From: Clostridium thermarum
Lineage (GTDB): Bacteria; Bacillota; Clostridia; Clostridiales; Clostridiaceae
Direction of reading: 5' to 3'
NCBI RefSeq assembly: GCF_006351925.1
Contig: NZ_CP040924.1
Location: 3,539,501 to 3,603,500 of the forward strand
Length of the DNA stretch: 64,000 nucleotides
Below the pieces are notes generated by a model. The model searched no databases. It saw only the letters and a program-made list of their open reading frames with translations, and was not told the DNA's origin. This document shows, one piece after another, positions 26,976 through 35,907 of this stretch. The first letter of the stretch is position 1. Each line of letters begins with the position of its first letter. The position numbers and the translations under genes were made by a program.

Positions 26976-28706
26976 TCATTTTATAACCTTAAATATTTTA
27001 TAATTCATCTTATCCAGTTTAAGTCCCTTTTCAAGGCTAAGCTCTTCCCCAGTAATTGCATCCCTTACCCTTGACGCAAAAGGGGTTAAGATTTCCTTGG
27101 CTTCATCATTGTTGTTTATGGCCATAATCATCGTTTCCTCATCATTACTTCTCTCAAATACAATTACATTATCTTCCAATAACAGTGGTTTATAGTCTCC
27201 ATAAACCAATACCTTATTATTCTTTCTGAGGGCTATGAGCTTTTTATATAGGTCTAACAGCTCTATGTTCTGTCCTTCCTTTTCCCATATCATGCAGCTT
27301 CTGCACAAGGGATCATCACCGCCGGTCATGCCAATTTCATCTCCATAGTATATATATGGTACGCCAATAAAAGTGAACTGAAAGGCTATGGCCAGCTTCA
27401 TTCTTTCCACTTTCTCATCACATTCTGTCAAAAATCTCTTTGTATCATGGCTGCCTAGGAGATTCCACAACTGCCTGGTTATGCTTTGCATATAGTTAGT
27501 TCTGTTGGCTGTTATAATATGATTAAACTGCTTTTCATCTATAGTTCTCTTGGCAAAGAAGTCTACCATTGCTCCCTTGAAGGGATAATTCATAATGGAA
27601 TCCAGCTCATCCCCACCCAGGAAAGAACTGGCTTCGTGCATGATCTCACCCACTATGACAGCATCCTTATTGACAGATTTAATTCTCTTTCTGAAGGCCT
27701 TCCAGAAACTATGATCAACTTCATCACAAACATCCAGCCTCCAGCCGTCTATGCCAACTTCCTTAACCCAATACTCCCCAACATTCAAAAGGTATTCCCT
27801 AACTTCAGGATTAGCAGTGTTAAGCTTAGGCATTGCAGCAACCTCGTTAGAAAAGGTATAGTAATTTACCTTTCCGGTGCTGACCGGGTACCCTTCTGGG
27901 AAAAACCAATCAGTGTATTTAGAGTCCTCCTGCTTTTCCAGAAGGTCTTCAAAGGCAAAAAAGTCACTGCCGGAGTGGTTGAATACCGCATCAAAGACAA
28001 TCCTTATACCCCTCTCATGGCATTTCTCTGCCAGTTCCTTTGCAAGGTCCACAGTACCAAAATGAGGGTCTATTTCATAGTAGTCTGCGGTATTATACTT
28101 GTGATTTGAGGTGGATAAAAATACCGGAGTAAGATATATAAGATCTATCCCTAAGTCTTTTAAATAATCAAGCTTATCAATAATTCCCTGAAGGTCACCG
28201 CCAAACATTGATGTAGATGAAACAGGCTGCCCCCATTCCAGTGTATTTTCCGGATCATTGGTCTCATCCCCATTACAAAACCTGTCCGGGAATATTTGAT
28301 ATGCTACTGCTTCCTGCATCCACCTGCATTCCTCATAGACGTCAGCCTTGCCGATATAGGCATACTGGAAAGCTGTGGCTTCGTTATTCTCCAGTTCCTT
28401 CTCCCTTAGACCTCTTTCATCTAAGAATATCCTGCTGCCATTCTTATCTGTCAATTCGAAATAGTATCTGTATCTGTTCTTCTCAACATGAATGTCCGTT
28501 TCAAAATAATCAAACAGATCAGTCTGAGCAAAAAGCTTCATTTCATTTACTTTAAAGGGGCCCTGAAAATCATATCTGCATTTATAATATACCTTACAGC
28601 TGGTCAAGTCATTTCTGGCTGCTCTCACTCTAACCGTCAGTGTGTCCTTGTCCTTCGCATAGGCATATGGAACATTTGTAATATGAAATATGGCGTGCTT
28701 GTTCAT
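26976..28706 (-). CDS. GH13 alpha-glycosidase (cyclomaltodextrinase/neopullulanase type)
   Basis: 576 residues from the ATG at 28706, preceded by GGGGG; an ATG 15 bases upstream abuts the RBS. It has an N-terminal immunoglobulin-like domain (about 1-120), a (beta/alpha)8 barrel and a small C-terminal beta domain. Catalytic residues are GWRLDV (D325), VGEIMHE (E354) and LGSHDTKRF (D421). No signal peptide, so it acts inside the cell on imported maltodextrins. The MPKLN and GGDLQGI motifs fit the GH13_20 group. It diverges from an AraC-type regulator gene 28884-29567, a likely controller. Confidence 0.92.
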   Translation of the reverse strand: MNKHAIFHITNVPYAYAKDKDTLTVRVRAARNDLTSCKVYYKCRYDFQGPFKVNEMKLFAQTDLFDYFETDIHVEKNRYRYYFELTDKNGSRIFLDERGLREKELENNEATAFQYAYIGKADVYEECRWMQEAVAYQIFPDRFCNGDETNDPENTLEWGQPVSSTSMFGGDLQGIIDKLDYLKDLGIDLIYLTPVFLSTSNHKYNTADYYEIDPHFGTVDLAKELAEKCHERGIRIVFDAVFNHSGSDFFAFEDLLEKQEDSKYTDWFFPEGYPVSTGKVNYYTFSNEVAAMPKLNTANPEVREYLLNVGEYWVKEVGIDGWRLDVCDEVDHSFWKAFRKRIKSVNKDAVIVGEIMHEASSFLGGDELDSIMNYPFKGAMVDFFAKRTIDEKQFNHIITANRTNYMQSITRQLWNLLGSHDTKRFLTECDEKVERMKLAIAFQFTFIGVPYIYYGDEIGMTGGDDPLCRSCMIWEKEGQNIELLDLYKKLIALRKNNKVLVYGDYKPLLLEDNVIVFERSNDEETMIMAINNNDEAKEILTPFASRVRDAITGEELSLEKGLKLDKMNYKIFKVIK

Positions 28707-28883
28707 AATTCTATCCCCCATTACTTTTATATTTGATCTTTATTATGTGTTAATTATATCAAAGCTATCTTCGGTCACTTGTATATAGTTAATATTTTTT
28801 GTACATATTTTCGCCCACTTGTATTGACTGGAGATTTTACTGATGTTACATTCAAATCATATATATTATTATCTTTCTATGAG

Positions 28884-29567
28884 GTGATTATTATAATACT
28901 TGATGATTTCATATCGGATAAATACTTTTTTAACCCCACCATTTCATTGCTTATAGAATCCAGCGCCAAAGCAGATATATTAGATTTAATCAGAAAAAAA
29001 CATTTGCAGGAGCTTCAAGAGGAAGTTTCCTTTGAGCATAAGAAAAATGACTTGTTTATGTGGAATGTGGTATATATAAGAGAGGTTTTAGCTAAGGGCA
29101 CCTACAAGCAGAATATTCATCTGCTGTATAACAAGCTCTACTTCAAAATTGCCAAGGCAGCCAGCATAAAAGAGCTTCAACAAATTGAACTGGAAATTGC
29201 CTCATCCTATCTGGATCTTCTAATACATGACGCAGAAGTTACCGACACCTTTGTAGTAAATAAGCTCCTCCAATATCTCCATATTAATATTGAGAGCCAT
29301 ATATCCCTGGAACGGTTGTCAAAGGACTTAAAGATATCCATAGGTTATGCCTCCGAATGCTTCAAAAGAAAAATGGGCATTACACTGATGCAGTATGCCA
29401 GAAAAATAAAGGTGGAAAGGGGAAAGACCCTGCTATTAAGCACTTCCAAAAGTATCTTGGAGATATCTATGCTGCTAGGCTTTTATGATCAGAGTCACTT
29501 TACCAGAACCTTCAAGTCCCTTACAGGAGTAACCCCTACAGAGTACAGAAATCAAAACTATCTTTGA
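28884..29567 (+). CDS. AraC-family transcriptional regulator (start uncertain)
   Basis: The C-terminal about 100 residues form a typical double helix-turn-helix (HISLERLSKDLKISIGYASE, then QSHFTRTFKSLTGVTPTEYR). The N-terminal about 125 residues are helical and unassigned; no cupin sugar-binding domain is apparent. The frame is open from 28779, but that ATG has no RBS. A near-perfect RBS GAGGTGATT (28881-28889) is followed only by ATT and ATA codons in frame, so the true start is either GTG 28884, the upstream ATG or a rare ATA/ATT. It lies divergent to the GH13 glycosidase, which it may control. Confidence 0.8.
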   Translation: MIIIILDDFISDKYFFNPTISLLIESSAKADILDLIRKKHLQELQEEVSFEHKKNDLFMWNVVYIREVLAKGTYKQNIHLLYNKLYFKIAKAASIKELQQIELEIASSYLDLLIHDAEVTDTFVVNKLLQYLHINIESHISLERLSKDLKISIGYASECFKRKMGITLMQYARKIKVERGKTLLLSTSKSILEISMLLGFYDQSHFTRTFKSLTGVTPTEYRNQNYL

Positions 29568-29690
29568 GACCACTGCTGGAAAAGCTTTTTATTATCACCT
29601 ATATGTCTTCTATGCAAGTATGCCGATAAACTACTCATATAACTTCCTTGATCTTTGAAATATGGAAGGAGTGTTTTCCATGTAATTTGA

Positions 29691-29728
29691 AAGGGTATCT
29701 CGTTAATTCTGAGATACCCTTGTTTTAT
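29691..29728. terminator. Bidirectional terminator between convergent genes
   Basis: AAGGGTATCTC (29691-29701) pairs with GAGATACCCTT (29711-29721), followed by GTTTTATT on the + strand. It ends the AraC gene and touches the end of the leftward LTA-synthase-like gene. Confidence 0.85.
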
Positions 29729-31560
29729 TCTATATCACCGCCATTTTTTATTATCTTACTACCAATGTCATAACTTTTCAATAGGTGTTCCTTCTCTTCC
29801 TCAGACTTTACTTCTCCCTTAATTTCGTTGCCCTTAATAACTACGGAGTTTCTATTGGTGTTTACTAGTATTCTTCCCATGACATGGTCTCTATACTTTG
29901 AATCTTCAACTCCCAGCATATATAACACAGTGGGCATTATATCTGTTTGGCCGCCATAGGTCTCAATGACTGCAGGTTCTATTCCCTTGGCATAAATGAT
30001 AAGGGGAATCTCTTGGTCATACTCCTTCCACCAGTCTCCGTCAAAGCTTAGCTTTTGAATATCCTCATTATAGTACTTGTGAACTCCCGCATGATCACCA
30101 TACAGGACAACTACGGTGTTATCCAATATTCCTGCCCTATCTAATCTGTTAATGAACATCTCCACCTGTTTATCTGTATACAGGGCACTTTCAAAATATC
30201 CACCCAGATAGCTTTCATCTATTTCCTTGGGTAAATTTAATACTCTATACTTTTTATCTATCTTATAAGGACCGTGGTTGGACATGGTTGGTGCATGTAC
30301 ATAAAAAGGCTCAGGTAGTTCTTTCATCTTATCCGACAGCTGACTTAAAAAACTTCTGTCTGAGAGCCCATAGCCAACCCTCTCCTCATAACGATACTTG
30401 TATACATCCCATATTATATCCACTCCAAAACCGTTCCGGTGAAGCTCCGTCCAGTTGAACTCGGCAGGATAATCACCGTGGGTTGCTACGGTAGTATATC
30501 CTTCATTCTTAAGTATTCTTGCCAAGGATTTAGGATAAACTACTTCACCATAGTTTGTGGCGGTTATGCACTCCCCCAGTGGGAAAATTGAGGTATTAAC
30601 CATTAGGTCGCAGTCTATACTGTTTCCACCATTATTTTGTTGGTAGATATTATTAAAGTATAGGCCCTCTTTTGCTAACTTATTTATAAAGGGTGTTATT
30701 TCCTTGCCATTGACTTCTCTGTTAAGAATAAAATTCTCAAAGGACTCCAATTGAAGGAAAATAACATTTTTACCTTGAAATATCCCTTTATACTCGTTAT
30801 CCGGCAGGCCTTCTTTGTTTTGTGAAAGCCACTGCTTTATTTCCTCCATATCTTCTCTGCTGGTAGGTTTCATTGCCCTATTAATAATGGTGTAGCCCTC
30901 GTACAAATGGTATCCTATAGGCCCTGGAGCCCTTACTGACATTAAAGGTGTCCACCCTTTTTTAAAGAGCTTTTTATGCCAGCTAGATGTTCCAACTACA
31001 TTTATTAAACAGTAGGATATAAGTATTCCTATTATTGCTATAGATAAGGAAATTCCAAATTTTTTAGCAGCCCTTAACGAGCTATTTCTTATATCTCTTA
31101 GCTTGATCCAAAAAACTAAAAATATAATATCCGGAACAAATATTATATCTATGGGCTGTGCATTGAACAGAGATCCTTTCAAGGGGTTAAAGGTTCCTGG
31201 TGAGACTATATTCTTTAAACCAAGAAAATCTCTATTCACCCTAAAATACCATAAATCTGCAACCAATAGTACCGTATATAAAATATCAAAAATCAAATAA
31301 AACTTAATTTGCCGTCCTTTTGAAAACAGATAGCCAAAAGAGAATATTAATAGGGCAAAGAAGAGGTAAACATACCAAAACTCAAAGCTTACATTGCTCC
31401 ACTTTAGGGTTTTAGCCTTAGTACTTTCCAATAAGGCTAAAAATATTATTGTTTTGGCCAATACTGCAAAGAGTATCGTTGTTCTAAGTTTTACTATAGG
31501 CTCCGGCTTTAGGTTTCTGTATACACCGGAATAAAGCTTTTTTCTCAAACTAATATTCAT
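29725..31560 (-). CDS. LTA-synthase-like enzyme with Ser at the nucleophile position (copy 2)
   Basis: A 611-residue protein with five N-terminal membrane helices (to about residue 190) and an extracellular sulfatase-fold domain. LtaS landmarks are E272 in FLQLESFENF, HGDYPAEFNW, H429 in TMSNHGPY, and D489/H490 in LYGDHAG. At the catalytic threonine position the sequence is GGNSIDCDL, so the nucleophile would be S314. It lies 26 bases downstream of the WsfD-like gene and probably acts with it in making or decorating a surface glycan or teichoic acid. It could be an LTA primase or a glycan phosphoglycerol transferase. Confidence 0.85.
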   Translation of the reverse strand: MNISLRKKLYSGVYRNLKPEPIVKLRTTILFAVLAKTIIFLALLESTKAKTLKWSNVSFEFWYVYLFFALLIFSFGYLFSKGRQIKFYLIFDILYTVLLVADLWYFRVNRDFLGLKNIVSPGTFNPLKGSLFNAQPIDIIFVPDIIFLVFWIKLRDIRNSSLRAAKKFGISLSIAIIGILISYCLINVVGTSSWHKKLFKKGWTPLMSVRAPGPIGYHLYEGYTIINRAMKPTSREDMEEIKQWLSQNKEGLPDNEYKGIFQGKNVIFLQLESFENFILNREVNGKEITPFINKLAKEGLYFNNIYQQNNGGNSIDCDLMVNTSIFPLGECITATNYGEVVYPKSLARILKNEGYTTVATHGDYPAEFNWTELHRNGFGVDIIWDVYKYRYEERVGYGLSDRSFLSQLSDKMKELPEPFYVHAPTMSNHGPYKIDKKYRVLNLPKEIDESYLGGYFESALYTDKQVEMFINRLDRAGILDNTVVVLYGDHAGVHKYYNEDIQKLSFDGDWWKEYDQEIPLIIYAKGIEPAVIETYGGQTDIMPTVLYMLGVEDSKYRDHVMGRILVNTNRNSVVIKGNEIKGEVKSEEEKEHLLKSYDIGSKIIKNGGDIE

Positions 31561-31586
31561 GATTGATTCAGACCTTCTATTTTAAT

Positions 31587-33080
31587 TTATTTGTTAGCTT
31601 TCTTACTGATTGATAATATGAGCTTATTAAGGCACCAGCAAACTGACACCACCAGTATTATATCAAAAATAAAATTAAATAAGTATAATTGCTTTGCGGT
31701 GTCAGCCTCACCGTTGCCCACATAGGGCATAGGAAACTGCAGTACACCTATGAACATTATACCCCAGAGCAGATGCAGCTTTTCTACTATCTCATCAACT
31801 TTTTTATTTTTCATATAAGTATATATGGAAACAAGTAAAACGGAGAAATAGATAAATACAATAAAAATTAATTTCTTTGGCAATTTTCCCTCTCTAAAGG
31901 ATGACCATAGGGTAAATCTGTTAAATTCCCGGATTGGTTCTTCACTATAACTTCTACTGTACTTTCCCAGGGAGGTACTGGTATAAAAAGCCTTTCCTGC
32001 GGTATATTCCATACCCTGAATAAGCCTCAGCGGGTGAGTTAAATAAAACTTTGCCAGCTTTCCATTGCTGATCTTGCTATAGAATTCCTTCTCCGTAATC
32101 TCTGTACGCGGCACATACTTTACATACTCACTGCTGTCCAGATAGGCATGCTTCCCTGCCTCTACAGCCATCTCAGGGTTAAGCCCCAGGTCTATCAAAT
32201 CCTGCTCCGGAGTCTTTGATCCCTTCAAAACACCATAGAACACGGAATTGTACTGGGTATCCTTACTGATAGCCCCATTAACCATATTTATTTGTATAGG
32301 GTAGATTAACAAAAGAAAGTAACAAAAGCACAGCACCACAAAGGTTCTGCCCTTCAACTGTCTGCGGCTTTCCCACAGCACCTTTCCCAACATAACCGCC
32401 ATCACCGGTACAGCGGTTATTACCTGCATTTTAGAACCTAAGAACAAAAAGGCTGCAATAAATAAGAATATTATTGCCCTGAACCTCTTTTTTTCATCTT
32501 TTATGGTTTTGCTCTGATAGGTGTAATATAGCCAAGCTGCCATAAACAGCATCAGGCTCGTTATCATCATAGGCTCTCCATATAGGCTGTTAAACCAGAT
32601 CAGATAATTGCCATCTAGGAAAATACCCAATCCTATCAGGGCTAAGGCAGTAAGAGTTATCTTACTTTTAACATTTATGTATTTCAATATTATAGCCATT
32701 GAAAAAATATATATGGCCCCATAGGCCACCGCTAGATATCCTGTTTTAAAGATGTCTTGCCCGAAGAGCTTACAGATAAAACTTATTATTGTGATTAAAT
32801 AGGCCATGGTAGTTGATACAAATCTTACAAGAAACTGATAAACTCCCATCTGGGAAATCTTATAGTCTGTTACGGTATAGTCGTAAAATCTCTTAAAGTC
32901 CGGATTGCTTTTATCTTGGTCAGTAAGCTCTAAACCGGACACAGCCATCACCCTATCAAAGTCACCTTGGTCTGCTACCCCTGGATTAGGATAAGAAAAA
33001 AGTACATAGGTCACTATTCCAATTGCTATTATACAAAAGGCTACTAGTAAATACTTGATATAGTTATCTTTTTGCTTCAA
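31587..33080 (-). CDS. Polytopic membrane glycosyltransferase-like protein (WsfD-like)
   Basis: About 497 residues from TTG 33080, with AAGGAG 7 bases upstream; the longer frame from 33146 has no RBS. About ten membrane helices. An acidic extracellular loop follows the first helix (NPGVADQGDFDRVMAVSGL), as in GT-C-type glycosyltransferases where an Asp-containing loop is catalytic. A large loop at about 290-370 precedes the last helices. The pattern recalls the WsfD family of S-layer/glycan hexose transferases, but this is from memory. It is the first gene of an operon with the LTA-synthase-like copy 2. Confidence 0.6.
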   Translation of the reverse strand: MKQKDNYIKYLLVAFCIIAIGIVTYVLFSYPNPGVADQGDFDRVMAVSGLELTDQDKSNPDFKRFYDYTVTDYKISQMGVYQFLVRFVSTTMAYLITIISFICKLFGQDIFKTGYLAVAYGAIYIFSMAIILKYINVKSKITLTALALIGLGIFLDGNYLIWFNSLYGEPMMITSLMLFMAAWLYYTYQSKTIKDEKKRFRAIIFLFIAAFLFLGSKMQVITAVPVMAVMLGKVLWESRRQLKGRTFVVLCFCYFLLLIYPIQINMVNGAISKDTQYNSVFYGVLKGSKTPEQDLIDLGLNPEMAVEAGKHAYLDSSEYVKYVPRTEITEKEFYSKISNGKLAKFYLTHPLRLIQGMEYTAGKAFYTSTSLGKYSRSYSEEPIREFNRFTLWSSFREGKLPKKLIFIVFIYFSVLLVSIYTYMKNKKVDEIVEKLHLLWGIMFIGVLQFPMPYVGNGEADTAKQLYLFNFIFDIILVVSVCWCLNKLILSISKKANK

Positions 33081-33119
33081 CGTAATTCTCCTTCCCTTGT
33101 ATACATCACTTAATATTGT

Positions 33120-33171
33120 AACAACAACGGGACCTTCTGTTTCCACCTAAATGTGTCAAACAAAAAGTCCC
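33120..33171 (-). terminator. Terminator of the GNAT gene
   Basis: GGGACTTTTTGTTT (33171-33158 on the minus strand) pairs with AAACAGAAGGTCCC (33142-33129) using two G-U pairs, then GTTGTTGTTAC. Confidence 0.6.
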
Positions 33172-33184
33172 GCTTACATTTATA

Positions 33185-33718
33185 TTATACTACTGCTAAA
33201 TTACTGTACTCAGCAGAGTGATTATCATTGATGTTTTGAGTTTCGTATTCTTTACAGAGCAGAGCTCTTATATAACCTCTGTCCTTTGTGGTGGATTCGA
33301 TATAAAATCCTCTACCATAATAGAATCTAACAAGTGAAAATAATCTTGATGCCGTATGCAGATAAAGGTTTTTTACTCCTAACTGTATCATAGCATTATC
33401 CACTGCATTCATTAAAACTTTGCCAACCCCATTATTTTGGTTAGCTACCCTTACCCCAAACCTACTGAGGTATGCTGTTTTGTCAGGATTTATTTGGACT
33501 CTTACGCTGCCAACCAGTTGACCGTTTAACAGAGCTACCAGAATTAATTTATTCTCCAAATCTCTTTTTAGATCTTCATACGTCTCTTCCAGTGGACCTA
33601 CCAAATCCAAAATTCCTGCATTTTCTCTATAAGCTGCAAAAGCCTCTTTTGCTACTTCTATTATTTGAGGAATGTCGTCCTCCTCCGCCTGTCTAACCAC
33701 AAAGGTCATTTCGTCCAT
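33185..33718 (-). CDS. GNAT-family N-acetyltransferase (candidate N-acetylglutamate synthase)
   Basis: 177 residues from the ATG at 33718, with GGGGG 7 bases upstream. A complete GNAT fold: VRQAEEDDIPQIIEVAKEAF at the N-terminus, SRFGVRVANQNNGVGKVLMN as the acetyl-CoA motif A, and FYYGRGFYIE as motif B. It lies next to argC in the same direction, but 132 bases away and with its own promoter. No argJ is seen here, so a role as a short NAGS making N-acetylglutamate for arginine synthesis is attractive but only inferred from position. It could equally act on an unrelated amine. Confidence 0.8.
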   Translation of the reverse strand: MDEMTFVVRQAEEDDIPQIIEVAKEAFAAYRENAGILDLVGPLEETYEDLKRDLENKLILVALLNGQLVGSVRVQINPDKTAYLSRFGVRVANQNNGVGKVLMNAVDNAMIQLGVKNLYLHTASRLFSLVRFYYGRGFYIESTTKDRGYIRALLCKEYETQNINDNHSAEYSNLAVV

Positions 33719-33769
33719 CGATCTACCCCCAATCAAAATCTATTTCTTTGAAATTTATTTTACTGGATA

Positions 33770-33798
33770 ATTATACAAACATTATATGTTAAATGCAA
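33770..33798 (-). promoter_or_regulatory. Promoter of the GNAT gene
   Basis: On the minus strand TTGCAT (33798-33793) and TATAAT (33775-33770) have 17-base spacing, 51 bases before the start codon. No clear ArgR box overlaps it. Confidence 0.6.
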
Positions 33799-33850
33799 TA
33801 ATTATTTTATAATATTTTTAAGGTATTTTATGGTTTTTTCTTGCATGGCT

Positions 33851-34888
33851 TTATGGGGCCATAGCAATGAACTCTAAGCCTTCTGTTTCCTTGATTCCAA
33901 ACATGATATTCATATTCTGAACCGCTTGGCCTGCAGCTCCTTTAACCAGATTATCGATGGCTGAGACTACAATAACTCTGTTTGTTCTCTTATCCACCTT
34001 CACTCCCATGTGACAAAGATTGGAACCCCTCACCCACCGGGTTTCCGGTAGACCATCTGCTACCTTTACAAAGTATTCCCCTGCATAAAAATTCCTATAT
34101 AATTCAAGCACTTCTTCTGTAGTCATCTCTTTTGTCATTTTGCCATAGCATGTTGATAGTATTCCTCTGTTCATTGGTACAAGGTGTGGTGTAAAAGATA
34201 TAAGCACATCTTCTCCGTATACCTTGCTAAGCTCCTGTTCAATTTCAGGTGTGTGCCTGTGGCTTGCCACTCCATAAGCCTTTATGAATTCATTGACCTC
34301 TGTAAATAAATTATTTATACTTGCACTTCTGCCGGCACCGGACACTCCAGACTTGGCATCCACTATTATTGAATTTGTATCAATCAGTTTATTTTTTAAT
34401 AAAGGTGCCAATGCTAATATTGTTGCTGTGGGGTAACAGCCCGGATTAGCTAAAAGTCTGCAGCTTGCAACCTTTTCCCTATTTAACTCCGGCAGTCCAT
34501 ATACTGCTTCCTCCAATAATTGAGCACTCAAATGCTCTACTTGGTACCATTGTTCATAGACTTCCTTTGACTTAAGCCTGTAGTCTGCACCAAGGTCAAT
34601 AACCTTAACCCCCTTACTTAGTGCTTTTTCAGTTACTTCGAAAGCTTTACCGTGAGGCAGGGCAATAAACAATACGTCTATATTGTCTAACTGTCTTATA
34701 GCCTCCTCCATATCTACACAGCGATCCTTTATAAAGCCTGTGTAATTCCCATAAATCTCATTAAAAGGGATACCTGTATAGTTATGAGAGCCGTAAAACA
34801 CTATATTGGCTTCACTGTGATTTCTTAGTATCCAAACCACCTGTTCTCCGGCATATCCGGTAGCACCAATTATACCAACATTTAACAT
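33851..34888 (-). CDS. argC: N-acetyl-gamma-glutamyl-phosphate reductase
   Basis: A 345-residue NADP-dependent enzyme of arginine synthesis that reduces N-acetylglutamyl phosphate to the semialdehyde. The nucleotide-binding motif [12 protein letters not shown] is at the N-terminus. The catalytic Cys151 lies in NPGCYPTA and the active-site His in [11 protein letters not shown]. Normal family length. GAGGTGACGTT precedes the ATG. It is transcribed divergently from argB, with a promoter overlapped by an ArgR-like box. Confidence 0.95.
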   Translation of the reverse strand: MLNVGIIGATGYAGEQVVWILRNHSEANIVFYGSHNYTGIPFNEIYGNYTGFIKDRCVDMEEAIRQLDNIDVLFIALPHGKAFEVTEKALSKGVKVIDLGADYRLKSKEVYEQWYQVEHLSAQLLEEAVYGLPELNREKVASCRLLANPGCYPTATILALAPLLKNKLIDTNSIIVDAKSGVSGAGRSASINNLFTEVNEFIKAYGVASHRHTPEIEQELSKVYGEDVLISFTPHLVPMNRGILSTCYGKMTKEMTTEEVLELYRNFYAGEYFVKVADGLPETRWVRGSNLCHMGVKVDKRTNRVIVVSAIDNLVKGAAGQAVQNMNIMFGIKETEGLEFIAMAP

Positions 34889-34911
34889 AACGTCACCTCG
34901 ATAGTATCATA

Positions 34912-34941
34912 ATTATATTGAATGAAGATATTATGCTACAA
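34912..34941 (-). promoter_or_regulatory. argC promoter with an ArgR-like box in its spacer
   Basis: On the minus strand TTGTAG (34941-34936) and TATAAT (34917-34912) flank 18 bases. That spacer (34919-34934 on +: TGAATGAAGATATTAT) resembles an arginine box of the form GAATnnnnATTC with two mismatches. Arginine repression of argC is therefore likely (inference). Confidence 0.5.
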
Positions 34942-34965
34942 TCTCTACTAAATTGCAATAATATC

Positions 34966-35003
34966 TTGAATAAAAAAATGTCCAAGAGTATAATTATTCA
35001 CAT
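34966..35003 (+). promoter_or_regulatory. argB promoter with overlapping ArgR-like operator
   Basis: TTGAAT (34966-34971) and TATAAT (34989-34994) have 17-base spacing. The -10 sits inside GAGTATAATTATTCACAT (34986-35003), whose complement has GAATAATTATAC, one mismatch from the GAAT-N4-ATTC ARG-box core. This predicts repression by ArgR/AhrC with arginine. Confidence 0.6.
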
Positions 35004-35031
35004 ATTATTTGTATTTAACTGGAGGGTTAAA

Positions 35032-35907
35032 ATGAGCAATCAAGAGGAATCATTAAATATAGAATCGCTTATAAAACTGAGTGAATTTAAGGGAAAAACC
35101 TTTGTTATCAAATACGGCGGCAGTATCATGGACAATGCAGAAGCGCAATCTGCCTTTATAGAGGATTTAAAGCTGCTAAATGCTATGGGTGTAAACCTGG
35201 TTATTGTGCACGGGGGCGGCCCTGAAATATCAAAATGGCTGCAAAAGGCCGGAGTAGAAAATAAATGGGTCAAGGGCCTTAGGGTTACAGACAGTGAAAC
35301 CATGGAAATCGTAGAAATGGTCTTATCCGGCAGTGTGAATAAGAAGCTTACCTCCAACTTAAGCATAAACGGACTTAAGGCTATAGGCTTAAGCGGTAAG
35401 GACAGCAATCTTATAAATGCCAGAAAAACCTATGTAGAGGACGATGGAGCAAAGGTAGATATTGGCTATGTAGGTGAGGTTGTAAGTATAAATAAGGAAG
35501 TAATTCTAAACCTATTGGATAACGGCTATATACCTGTAATCTCACCGGTAGGCGGCGACAGTGAGGGAAACAGCTACAATATTAATGCTGATTATGCTGC
35601 CTCCTATATAAGCGGAGCCTTAGAAGCAGATAAGTTTTTAGTGATGACGGATATCGACGGTGTCTATACTGATATAAATGATCCTTCTACTCTTTTACCT
35701 TCTATCACAGCAGCAGAGGTTAATCATCTAATTGATAGAGGAGTAATTTTCGGTGGTATGATTCCAAAGATGGAATGCTGTATGGATGCTCTGCATAAAG
35801 GAACAAAAGGGGTTCATCTCATAGATGGACGGAAAAAGCACGGATTACTACTTAATATATTAACGGAAGGCGGAACAAAAATTATATCTGGAGGAGGTAA
35901 TGAATAA
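35032..35907 (+). CDS. argB: Acetylglutamate kinase
   Basis: 291 residues from the ATG at 35032 with GGAGGG 6 bases upstream; the frame extends 38 codons further up but across the promoter. Amino-acid-kinase fold: FVIKYGGSIMD (phosphate-binding Lys and Gly loop), VNLVIVHGGGPEISKWL (acetylglutamate/ATP site), MTDIDGVYTDIND and GGMIPKMECCMDAL at the C-terminus. It phosphorylates N-acetylglutamate, the second step of arginine synthesis. The stop codon overlaps the argD start by one base (TAATG), so the two are translationally coupled. Confidence 0.95.
   Translation: MSNQEESLNIESLIKLSEFKGKTFVIKYGGSIMDNAEAQSAFIEDLKLLNAMGVNLVIVHGGGPEISKWLQKAGVENKWVKGLRVTDSETMEIVEMVLSGSVNKKLTSNLSINGLKAIGLSGKDSNLINARKTYVEDDGAKVDIGYVGEVVSINKEVILNLLDNGYIPVISPVGGDSEGNSYNINADYAASYISGALEADKFLVMTDIDGVYTDINDPSTLLPSITAAEVNHLIDRGVIFGGMIPKMECCMDALHKGTKGVHLIDGRKKHGLLLNILTEGGTKIISGGGNE

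Noticed and set aside
27486..28109. 207-codon open frame on the + strand
   Set aside because: It is fully antisense to the GH13 glycosidase gene, whose motifs are intact.
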